NCBI GenBank assembly: GCA_009917805.1
Contig: RGES01000023.1
Location: 1 to 13,861 of the forward strand
Direction: 5' to 3'
From: Verrucomicrobiota bacterium
GTDB taxonomy: Bacteria > Verrucomicrobiota > Verrucomicrobiia > Opitutales > UBA953
DNA: 13,861 bases
Below are positions 7,250 to 13,861 of the stretch, piece after piece (position 1 is the first letter of the stretch; each line of letters begins with the position of its first letter). The notes under the pieces were generated by a model that was not told the origin of the DNA, did not search any database, and saw nothing but the letters and a program-made list of their open reading frames with translations. Made by a program: the position numbers and the translations under genes.

Positions 7250-8515
7250 CCGCGGGCCAGCGTCCGGCCCAGGGCGTCGCCGCTCCGGATGACGTGCATC
7301 AGCGAGATGCCACCGCGGAACGCCCCGTGGAAATGCAGCCCGGGGTGCGCGGCTTCGGCTTGCGTGAGCGCTTCTTCCCGGCGTCGTTGGCCCGCGTCAT
7401 ATTGCGGGATGGCCCGTTCCCAGCGCTGGATCCACTCCTTGCGCGGCGCGGCCTGGATGCCGAGCGTGGTGGAGAGTTCGGCGTCGACGACCTTGCGGAG
7501 CGCTTCGTCCGGCAGCGCGGCCAGGTCAGGTCGGCGCGCTCCGCCGATGAAGCAGCAGAGCAGGGCGTGGCCTTCGGGCGCGCGCGCCGGCAGGACGGAC
7601 GTCGGAAAGAGGCAGCCGAGTACCTCGCGCCGCTCGACTCCCGGAGTCAGGTAGCCGAAACCGTCGAGCGGATGCGGGATGTCGGTGACGGCATACCCGC
7701 GGGCGACGACGGTTACCGCCGGCACCTGGGCGTTCTCCCAGTCGCGCAGCAGGCGCGTGACGGTTTCGTCGAAGGGCAGGGCGCCCCAATGCCAATGCGG
7801 GGCGGTCACGATCAGATGCTTGGCGCTGGCGCCGTCTTCCGTGCCGTCGGCGGCCCGCCAGGCGATGTTCCAGCCCTTGGCGTCGCGCCGGATCTGGGTG
7901 GCGACGCTGCGGAGCCGGAGGTTGGCTTCGCCGATCGGCGCCGCCATCGCGTCGGCGAGCTGCTGCATGCCGCGCGGGAAGCCGACCACCTTGCGGGCGA
8001 GCTTGGGCGCGCGCCGCAGGCCGTTGAGCACCGATCCGTATTCCCGTTCGAACTGATGGAGGCGCGGAAAGCAGTCGGCCATCACCAGCTTGGCCGGGTC
8101 GCCGGCGTGGACGCCCGAGATGACCGGGTCCATGAGCAGTGCGGCGGCTTCCGCGCCGAAGCGGCGGGTGGCGAACGCTTCGACGGTTTCGCCGGCGTGC
8201 CCGCCTTGGGCACGGAAGGGTTCGGAGAGCAGGCGGAGTTTCCCCGAGGTAGCGTTTCGCCGCGCGCATGTCGGCGGACTGCGTGATGGCGCCGAGCCCG
8301 TAGGCGTCCAGCAGCGCTTCGTCCTCAGGTCCTTCGAGCTGCAATGTGTTCGGACCCGTCTCCACCAGCCAGCCGTCTTCCTGGATTGTGCGGATGGAAC
8401 CGCCGACCCTGGAGGCAGGCTCGATGATCTTCACCTGCGCGCCGGCTCGGACCATGGCGTTGGCGACGGCCAATCCGGCCGGTCCGGCTCCCAGTATGAC
8501 CGCGTCGAGCACCAT
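7246..8515 (-). pseudogene. hemG: Protoporphyrinogen oxidase (HemG/HemY type), frame-broken
   Basis: FAD-dependent oxidation of protoporphyrinogen IX to protoporphyrin IX, the penultimate step of heme synthesis, is the family role. The N-terminal piece (8515 to about 8245, ATG at 8515) has the FAD motif GAGPAG (9-14), Glu32 and RVGGSIRT, then runs to AAKRYLG. Family similarity resumes in another frame with GKLRLLSEPFRAQGGH (from 8244) and DPVISGVHAGDPAKL, continuing to the C-terminus (GAFRGGISLMHVIRSGDALG) and TAG at 7246-7248. The pieces total about 423 residues, against roughly 450-470 for the family. The missing stretch is the one normally between the RY and GKLR motifs, about 25-30 residues, and the frame offset requires a loss of 3n+2 bases. 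Either this is a recent pseudogene or the assembly lost a segment. Loss would leave heme synthesis dependent on another oxidase. Confidence 0.82.
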
Positions 8516-8581
8516 GGCCGGATTATCGACCGCGAACGATAGGGTTGGCAACCCTGCGTCCTTGCGACTGTCTAGACGACC

Positions 8582-9543
8582 ATGAGGGCCTTGCTGCTTC
8601 TGTTCCTGTCCGCCTCGTGCCTAGCGGACACCGTCACGATGAAAGACGGCACTTTCCTGAAAGGTCGCATCGAGCGCATCGCTTCGGGCGTGTTGGAGAT
8701 GCGCGTACCCATGCTCGGCGAGGCCAACGTGCAGCACCTGCAGCTCGCCCAGGTCGAGTCGTTCGTCACCGATGACGCGGTGCTGGTCAGTTCGGGCGGA
8801 GCGGTCGCGCGCGGCGCCGCCCATGCGGCCGGAGGCCGCGTCGCTTCGAAGGGCGGGGCGGAGACCAGCCCGCTGGACGCCTCCTTGGAGCTTTGGCGTG
8901 ATCCGTCGCTGCGTCCGGCCGAGACCGCGGGCCAGCGCCAATGGGTCACGCAGGCCGACGTGGACGTGTCGGGCCGGAACGGCGTCGTGATGGGGTCCGG
9001 CTTCAGCGCCGGCTTCTCCGCCAAGGGCGTCACGAAGGCCAACACCGTCACCGCAGGCGTGCGGCTCGTGCGGGCTGAGTCCGGCAGCCAGACGACGTCG
9101 TCTTCTGGTATGTGCGTAGCGATACCGGCTACGACAACGCCCGCCTGATCGATTTCTTTTCCGTGAACGCCGCGGGCTGGGGTTTCCGTCTCTACTCGGA
9201 CGCCAAGGGCAAGCTGGATGCCCGGCTCGGTCTCGCGCATCGCTACGAACGTTACGCCTCGCCGACGCAGGCCGGGCTGGCGGCGCCTTCGGCGGATGTC
9301 GGGTTGATCTTCAACCGTGAGCTGGGTTGGGCGGCCTGGGACACCTCGCTGAATTTCGTCCCTTCCTTTCAGACCACGGGGGATTTCTATATCCGCCACG
9401 AGAGCAGCCTGAACATCCTCCGGAATGCCGGGCCGCTTTCCTTGCGGGTGGGGGTCTCCAACGATTTCAGGTCCAAGCCGCTGCCGACTCAGGTAAAGAC
9501 CGATACTTCCTACTTCCTGCGGACGACCTATGTGTGGAAGTGA
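8582..9543 (+). pseudogene. DUF481-family outer-membrane protein, frame-broken
   Basis: The N-terminal piece (8582 to about 9097) has a signal peptide (MRALLLLFLSASCLA, cleavage likely before DTV). It continues with a small domain of the pattern TVTMKDGTFLKGRIERI, often found before DUF481 in Verrucomicrobiota and Planctomycetes, then the start of a barrel-like DUF481 region (ADVDVSGRNGVVMGSGF to VRLVRAESGSQTT). The match resumes in another frame from about 9091 as DDVVFWYVRSDTGYDNARL and ends in SYFLRTTYVWK, with an aromatic residue near the C-terminus as in outer-membrane barrels. About 15 residues (the usual turn-and-strand between the QDG..TxDE and WYVR motifs) appear missing, and the frame change needs a loss of 3n+1 bases. 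The break sits in a 12-bp palindrome. Function of DUF481 (YdiY-like) is unknown. No terminator is seen after the stop. Confidence 0.75.
9091..9102. repeat. 12-bp perfect palindrome at the DUF481 frame break
   Basis: GACGACGTCGTC reads the same on both strands. The upstream frame (SGSQTT) and the downstream frame (DDVVFWYVR) meet within it, so the apparent deletion joint lies here. A palindrome at a joint could reflect slippage or an assembly join; it could also be chance. Confidence 0.6.
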
Positions 9544-9555
9544 GCAGTCTGTGTT

Positions 9556-9591
9556 TGTCTAAATTTAGGCATAATTGTCTAAAAAAGGACA
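9556..9591 (+). promoter_or_regulatory. Two tandem TGT-N10-RCA dyads, candidate enhancer for glnN
   Basis: Site 1 (9556-9571) is TGTCTAAATTTAGGCA, whose core CTAAATTTAG is a perfect palindrome. Site 2 (9576-9591) is TGTCTAAAAAAGGACA. Both begin TGTCTAAA and start exactly 20 bp apart, about two helical turns, so they face the same side of the DNA. TGT-N10-ACA is the known form of NifA upstream activating sites, and the arrangement upstream of a sigma-54 promoter suits binding by a bacterial enhancer-binding protein. The centres lie near -87 and -67 relative to the predicted start. Which activator binds (NtrC, NifA-like or other) is inference; the sites could also bind a repressor. Confidence 0.55.
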
Positions 9592-9623
9592 AATCCCCCT
9601 GTGAATGGTTACCTGTTGAACCG

Positions 9624-9640
9624 TGGCACACAGGGTGCTT
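9624..9640 (+). promoter_or_regulatory. Sigma-54 (RpoN) promoter of glnN
   Basis: The -24 element TGGCAC (9624-9629) and the -12 element GTGCTT (9635-9640) carry the invariant GG (9625-9626) and GC (9637-9638) with exactly ten bases between them, as sigma-54 requires. Only the first T of the TTGC core is changed. Transcription is predicted to start near 9650, giving a leader of about 34 bases. Placement before a glutamine synthetase gene fits nitrogen control. No convincing sigma-70 promoter is seen in the same region. Confidence 0.75.
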
Positions 9641-9683
9641 TGAGTTTGTTCGTAATTAGTCACCTTTTCCAATCCCCCAATCC

Positions 9684-11840
9684 ATGAGCACCAACCCAGC
9701 CCGCCGCAACGCCATCGAGGCGATTGCTTCTCAGCCTCGCCTTCAGGGCAGCTTCGACTTCCGCAACGAGAAGATCGATCTGATCTACGGCCAGAACGTC
9801 TTCTCCCTCGATAAGATGGAGAAGCGCCTCCCGAAGGACGTCTTCAAGTCCCTCAAGGCCAGCATCGAAGCCGGCATCAAGCTGGACGCCGCCGCCGCCG
9901 ACGTCGTCGCCGCCGCCATCAAGGATTGGGCCCTCGAACGTGGCGCGACCCACTACGCCCACGTGTTCTACCCGCTCACCGGTTTCACCGCCGAGAAGCA
10001 TGACACCTTCTTCGAGCCCAACGGCAACGGCACCCTCGCCCAGTTCTCCGGCAAGGCGCTGATCCAGGCCGAGCCCGACGCCTCCTCCTTCCCGAACGGC
10101 GGCCTCCGCTCCACCTTCGAAGCCCGCGGTTACACCGCCTGGGACGTCACCTCCCCGGCCTACATCTTCGACACCGAGAACGGTTCCACGCTCTGCATCC
10201 CGACCGCCTTCGTGTCGTGGAAGGGCGAGGCGCTCGACAAGAAGACCCCGCTCCTCCGCTCGATGGCCGCGGTCAACAAGGCCGCTTCCCGCGTCCTCGC
10301 GCTCTTCGGCAAGAAGCATGGCTACATCTCCGCTTCGTGCGGTCCCGAGCAGGAGTACTTCCTGATCGACGCCCGTCTCTTCCACCTCCGTCCCGACCTC
10401 TACACCTGCGGCCGTTCCCTCTTCGGCGCCAAGCCGGCCAAGGGCCAGGAGTTCGAAGACCAGTACTTCGGCACCATCCCTGATCGCGTGCTCGCCTGCA
10501 TGATGGAAACCGAGCGCGAGTGCTTCAAGCTCGGTATCCCGATCAAGACCCGCCACAACGAAGTCGCTCCGGCCCAGTACGAAGTGGCTCCGATCTACGA
10601 ATCCGCCAACGTCGCCCACGACCATCAGATGCTCACGATGACGCTGCTCCGCCGCGTCGCCACCAAGCATGGTTTCGTCTGCCTCCTCGCCGAGAAGCCC
10701 TTCGCCGGCGTCAACGGCTCCGGTAAGCACGTCAACTGGTCCATCGGCGGTTCCGGCGTCGGCAACCTCCTCGAGCCCGGCCATAGCCCCCACGAGAACG
10801 CCCAGTTCCTGACCTTCTGCTCCGCGGTGATCCGCGCCGTCGACCTCCACCAGGGTCTGCTCCGCGCTTCCGTCGCCTCGGCCGGCAACGACCACCGCCT
10901 CGGCGCCAACGAAGCTCCTCCCGCCATCATCTCGATCTACCTGGGCGACATGCTCAACGAAGTCATCGAGCAGGTGAAGAAGAGCGGCTCCGCCTCGACC
11001 TCCCGCAAGGGCGGTCACATGACCCTCGGCGTCGACACGCTGCCCGTCCTCCCGAAGGACGCCGGCGACCGTAACCGCACGAGCCCGTTCGCCTTCACCG
11101 GCAATAAGTTCGAGTTCCGCGCCGTGGGCTCCGCCTTCTCGGTCGCCGGTCCGCTGACCGTGCTCAACACGATCATGGCCGACTCGCTCGACAAGCTCGC
11201 CGACGAACTCGCCGCCGCCCTCAAGAAGAACTCCGACTTCAACTCCGCGCTGCAGGGCGTCCTCAAGGACATCCTCACCAAGCACGGCCGCGTCGTGTTC
11301 AACGGCAACGGTTACTCCGAAGAGTGGCACAAGGAAGCGGCCAAGCGTGGCCTCAAGAACCTCCGCACGACCCCCGACGCGCTCCCCGAGATCGTCGCCA
11401 AGTCGTCCGTCGAGGTCTTCGAGCGCCAGGGCGTCCTGTCCAAGGCCGAACTCGAGTCCCGCGAAGAGATCTACACGCACTCCTACGTGCTGACGGTCAA
11501 CACCGAGTCGAAGCTCGTCTCCGACATCGCCAAGACCCTGCTCCTTCCGGCCGCCCTCAAGTTCGCCGCTGACCTGACCCCGGTCGAGAAGACCAAGTCC
11601 GGTGGCAAGCTCCGCAAGGAAGTCATCGGCCTCGCCGACGAACTCGCTTCGGCCATCGACGCCCTCGATGCCGCCCGTGACGTCAGCAAGTCCGACACGC
11701 ACGCCCAGGCCAAGCACTCCTGCGACAAGGTCCTCCCGGCCATGCTCAAGGTCCGTGCCGCCGCCGACGCGCTCGAAGAGATCGTCGCCGACGAATACTG
11801 GCCGCTGCCGTCCTACCAGGAGCTGCTGTTCCTCCGCTAA
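9684..11840 (+). CDS. glnN: Glutamine synthetase, type III (GlnN)
   Basis: ATP-dependent formation of glutamine from glutamate and ammonia, in the cytosol. The 718-residue length and motifs mark type III, not the ~470-residue type I. An N-terminal GSIII-specific region (VFYPLTGFTAEKHDTFFEP, 94-112) precedes the catalytic domain: GPEQEYFLID (220-229), TRHNEVAPAQYE (289-300), NVAHDHQ (309-315), VNGSGKHVNWS (343-353), NDHRLGANEAPP (402-413) and FTGNKFEFRAVGS (471-483). The GSIII-type C-terminal tail ends WPLPSYQELLFLR. The family forms a dodecamer of two face-to-face hexamers and lacks the type I adenylylation loop, so control is probably transcriptional, through the sigma-54 promoter at 9624-9640. 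The start at 9684 has no Shine-Dalgarno; the leader is pyrimidine-rich. Strong C-ending codon bias suggests high expression. A terminator follows at 11864-11894. Confidence 0.96.
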   Translation: MSTNPARRNAIEAIASQPRLQGSFDFRNEKIDLIYGQNVFSLDKMEKRLPKDVFKSLKASIEAGIKLDAAAADVVAAAIKDWALERGATHYAHVFYPLTGFTAEKHDTFFEPNGNGTLAQFSGKALIQAEPDASSFPNGGLRSTFEARGYTAWDVTSPAYIFDTENGSTLCIPTAFVSWKGEALDKKTPLLRSMAAVNKAASRVLALFGKKHGYISASCGPEQEYFLIDARLFHLRPDLYTCGRSLFGAKPAKGQEFEDQYFGTIPDRVLACMMETERECFKLGIPIKTRHNEVAPAQYEVAPIYESANVAHDHQMLTMTLLRRVATKHGFVCLLAEKPFAGVNGSGKHVNWSIGGSGVGNLLEPGHSPHENAQFLTFCSAVIRAVDLHQGLLRASVASAGNDHRLGANEAPPAIISIYLGDMLNEVIEQVKKSGSASTSRKGGHMTLGVDTLPVLPKDAGDRNRTSPFAFTGNKFEFRAVGSAFSVAGPLTVLNTIMADSLDKLADELAAALKKNSDFNSALQGVLKDILTKHGRVVFNGNGYSEEWHKEAAKRGLKNLRTTPDALPEIVAKSSVEVFERQGVLSKAELESREEIYTHSYVLTVNTESKLVSDIAKTLLLPAALKFAADLTPVEKTKSGGKLRKEVIGLADELASAIDALDAARDVSKSDTHAQAKHSCDKVLPAMLKVRAAADALEEIVADEYWPLPSYQELLFLR

Positions 11841-11863
11841 GCCTCATCGGCCTTGCCGAGACC

Positions 11864-11894
11864 AAGGGCCGAACCTCCGGGTTCGGCCCTTTTT
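11864..11894 (+). terminator. Intrinsic terminator of glnN
   Basis: AGGGCCGAACC (11865-11875) pairs perfectly with GGTTCGGCCCT (11880-11890). The loop is TCCG closed by C-G, an extra-stable UNCG tetraloop. Five T (11890-11894) follow. It begins 23 bases after the glnN stop. Confidence 0.92.
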
Positions 11895-11927
11895 GTTGTC
11901 CGGGCGCCCCGCCTGCCCGCCAAAGCA

Positions 11928-11954
11928 GAAGGCCCGTCGCGATGACGGGCCTTC
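11928..11954. repeat. Perfect 11-bp inverted repeat between glnN and smc
   Basis: GAAGGCCCGTC (11928-11938) and GACGGGCCTTC (11944-11954) pair perfectly around a GCGAT loop. Neither strand has a U-tract after the stem, so it is not a standard intrinsic terminator. It lies 33 bases beyond the glnN terminator and about 110 bases before smc. It could be a backup terminator, the end of a small RNA, or part of the smc leader; none can be confirmed. The rest of 11955-12062 shows no convincing promoter or gene. Confidence 0.6.
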
Positions 11955-12062
11955 GGGTGCTTGGGTCAGGACGATTTAAAGCCGTGAATAAGTGGCGCTC
12001 CCGGAGGGCACAAGACGCTTGCGGCGGGGGTAGGGCAGGGCAATCGTTCGGCTCACCCCTCG

Positions 12063-13861
12063 ATGTACCTCAAGGAAATCGTCGCCAACGGATTCAAAAG
12101 CTTCGCCGACCGGACCCGCATCGAGCTCCGTCCCGGGGTCACGGCCGTGGTCGGACCCAACGGTTGCGGTAAGTCCAACATCGTCGACGCCATCCGCTGG
12201 GTCCTGGGCGAACAGTCCGCCAAGTCCCTCCGCGCCCCGGCGATGCAGGACGTCATCTTCGCGGGCACCGACCGCCGCAAGCCCCTCCCGCAGTGCGAGG
12301 TCGAGCTGATCTTCGCCGACTGCGAAAAGGAACTGGGCACGGCCTTCGCCGAAGTCTCGGTGATGCGCCGCCTCCATCGCGAAGGCGCCAGCGACTACTT
12401 CATCAACGGCAAGCCGTCCCGCCTGAAGGACATCCAGCGCCTGTTCATGGACACCGGCATCGGCCGCATGTCCTACTCGTTCATGGTGCAGGGCCAGATC
12501 GACCAGATCCTCTCCGCCAATCCCGCCGAGCGCCGTTATCTCTTCGAAGAGGCCGCCGGCATCACGCGTTACAAGGCCCAGCGTCGCGAAGCCCTCAACA
12601 AGCTCAGCGGCGTCGACGCCAACCTCGCGCGCATCACCGACGTCGTCAGCGAAGTCGGCCGGCAGATCGCCACGCTTCGCCGTCAGGCCGCCAAGGCGCT
12701 CCGCTTCCGTCGCCTCCGCCATCGTTTCACCCACCTCGACCTCGCCTGGCACGCCAAGCAGTTCGGCGACCGTCGCGCCCAGGTCGCCACGCTCGAGAAC
12801 GACGCCACGGCCTGTCGCGCCGAAGTCGCCGGCCTGACCGACGGCCTGCGCGATCGCGAAGCCGCGCTGCTGCAGATGCGCGCCCGCCGTACCGAGCTCG
12901 CCGAGCAGGTCCAGCTCGCCCAGCAGGCCCTTTTCGAACTGCGCACGGTCCGTGAGAACGCCGAGAACGAGGCCCGCACCTCCGACCTCCGTTCCGACGA
13001 CCTTTCTTCCCGCCTCGGCGAAATCCGTCGCGAAGCCCAGGAAGCCGAACTTTCGATCGCCGAGTTCGAGATGCGCCTCCGCGGCAGTTCCGACGCCAAG
13101 TCGACCGCCGCCGGCTCCGTCTCCGCCACCGACGCCGCCTATCGCGAGAAGACCGCCCAGGTCGAGGAAGTCGCCCGCCAGGTCGTCGAAGCCGAGAACC
13201 TTCTCCGCCGCGCCCGCCAGGACATCCTGGTCGCCGAAGGCGAGATGACCCGCGCCCGTGGCGACGTCACCAACCTCGAGGTCGACCTCCGCGGCTATCA
13301 GTCGCGCCACGTCGACCTCTCCGCCTCCCTCAGCCAGGCCAAGCAGGAGCGCGAAGCCCTTGAGCGTCGCGTCACCGAGTGCGGCGCCGTCGTTACGACC
13401 CGCCACGGCGAACTTCAGGCCGCTCGCACCGCCGAACAAGAGGCGACCGAGAAGGGCCGCGACCTGCTGAACGACTTCCGCGCGCTGCAGCAGACGATCT
13501 CCGAACAGGATCGCAAGGTCGCCAAGCTTTCCGCCCAGCTTGGTCTGCTCGAGCAGATGCAGTCCCGCCTCGAAGGCTTCTCCGAAGCCGCGAAGGCCGT
13601 CCTCCGCGGAGAGTTCTCCGAAGAGCTCCGCTCCGGCAAGGCCTCGGCCCTCGCCGACCTCGTCACGGTCGTCGACATCTCCGCCGCCGCCGCGCTCGAG
13701 AACATCCTCGGCGCCGCCTCCGAAGCCGTCGCGCTCGACTCCGCCGAATTCCTGCCCGGCATCGTCGCCAAGATGGGCGAGCGTCAGCTCGGCCGCGCGG
13801 TCTTCCAGGTCGAGGCGCCGCCCGCTTCCCGTTCCGGTTCCGCCGCCCCCGGCTGGCTCCG
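12063..13861 (+). CDS. smc: Chromosome segregation protein SMC (3' part beyond the window)
   Basis: The first 599 codons of SMC, the ATPase that with ScpA and ScpB forms bacterial condensin and organises the chromosome. Conserved head motifs: MYLKEIVANGFKSFADRT at the start, Walker A GPNGCGKSN (31-39), the R-loop area KSLRAPAMQDVIFAG (54-68, with R57), and the Q-loop MVQGQID (141-147), followed by FEEAAGI (161-167). A long charged coiled coil spans about 170-500. Hinge sequence then begins (about 510-599: AKAVLRG, then SALADLVTVVDISAAAALENILG). The ABC signature and Walker B lie in the C-terminal head beyond the window edge. The ATG at 12063 gives the canonical SMC N-terminus; no Shine-Dalgarno is visible. 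The frame is open to the last base. Confidence 0.95.
   Translation, partial: MYLKEIVANGFKSFADRTRIELRPGVTAVVGPNGCGKSNIVDAIRWVLGEQSAKSLRAPAMQDVIFAGTDRRKPLPQCEVELIFADCEKELGTAFAEVSVMRRLHREGASDYFINGKPSRLKDIQRLFMDTGIGRMSYSFMVQGQIDQILSANPAERRYLFEEAAGITRYKAQRREALNKLSGVDANLARITDVVSEVGRQIATLRRQAAKALRFRRLRHRFTHLDLAWHAKQFGDRRAQVATLENDATACRAEVAGLTDGLRDREAALLQMRARRTELAEQVQLAQQALFELRTVRENAENEARTSDLRSDDLSSRLGEIRREAQEAELSIAEFEMRLRGSSDAKSTAAGSVSATDAAYREKTAQVEEVARQVVEAENLLRRARQDILVAEGEMTRARGDVTNLEVDLRGYQSRHVDLSASLSQAKQEREALERRVTECGAVVTTRHGELQAARTAEQEATEKGRDLLNDFRALQQTISEQDRKVAKLSAQLGLLEQMQSRLEGFSEAAKAVLRGEFSEELRSGKASALADLVTVVDISAAAALENILGAASEAVALDSAEFLPGIVAKMGERQLGRAVFQVEAPPASRSGSAAPGWL

Noticed and set aside
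9660..11717. Minus-strand open frame (685 codons) opposite glnN
   Set aside because: It is a mirror of a strongly biased coding strand, rich in G, E, V, L and D with no motif. The plus strand is clearly GlnN.
11942..12172. Small plus-strand frame upstream of and overlapping smc
   Set aside because: It begins inside the hairpin and runs into the smc coding region in another frame, with no motif or ribosome-binding site.
11976..13439. Minus-strand open frame (487 codons) opposite smc
   Set aside because: The repetitive, Ala/Gly/Val-rich translation reflects codon bias of the smc strand, which carries Walker A and hinge sequence.

Overview
The window is GC-rich bacterial chromosomal DNA, tightly packed, with strong C/G bias at third codon positions. 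The gene set suggests a Verrucomicrobiota-like bacterium, possibly Opitutae: a type III glutamine synthetase, an exported DUF362 protein, a DUF481 outer-membrane protein with an extra N-terminal domain, HrpB, and starts that mostly lack Shine-Dalgarno motifs. This placement is inferred from protein families only; no rRNA or other phylogenetic marker was tested.

Layout. (1) 1-3695, plus strand: a compact operon of a YfcE/MJ0936-type metallophosphoesterase, the DExH helicase HrpB (4-base ATGA overlap) and a DnaQ-fold 3'-5' exonuclease (4-base gap). (2) 3744-4745: NAD-type malate dehydrogenase, ending at a hairpin terminator that also serves the convergent DUF362 gene (4809-5807, minus). (3) 5891-7249: a TetA-like MFS transporter, whose stop codon overlaps that of a convergent protoporphyrinogen oxidase gene (7246-8515, minus). 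(4) The oxidase gene and the divergent DUF481 gene (8582-9543, plus) are each split into two frames, and at each split a stretch expected in the family is missing. (5) 9544-9683: an AT-richer regulatory region with two TGT-N10-RCA dyads exactly 20 bp apart and a near-consensus sigma-54 promoter. It drives glnN (9684-11840), which ends in a second strong terminator. (6) 11841-12062: an unusual 11-bp hairpin without a U-tract, then smc (12063 to the window edge), covering the head, the first coiled coil and part of the hinge.

How the genes relate. Most are housekeeping: TCA cycle (mdh), nitrogen assimilation (glnN), heme synthesis (hemG), chromosome organisation (smc) and nucleic-acid processing (phosphoesterase, HrpB, exonuclease). 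I found no mobile element, CRISPR array, tRNA or rRNA, and no clearly novel defence or biosynthetic system. The strongest points for a second look are the glnN control region, the two neighbouring broken genes, and the helicase-exonuclease operon with its non-canonical Exo II residue. Coding and regulatory sequence leave no unannotated gap longer than 300 bases.
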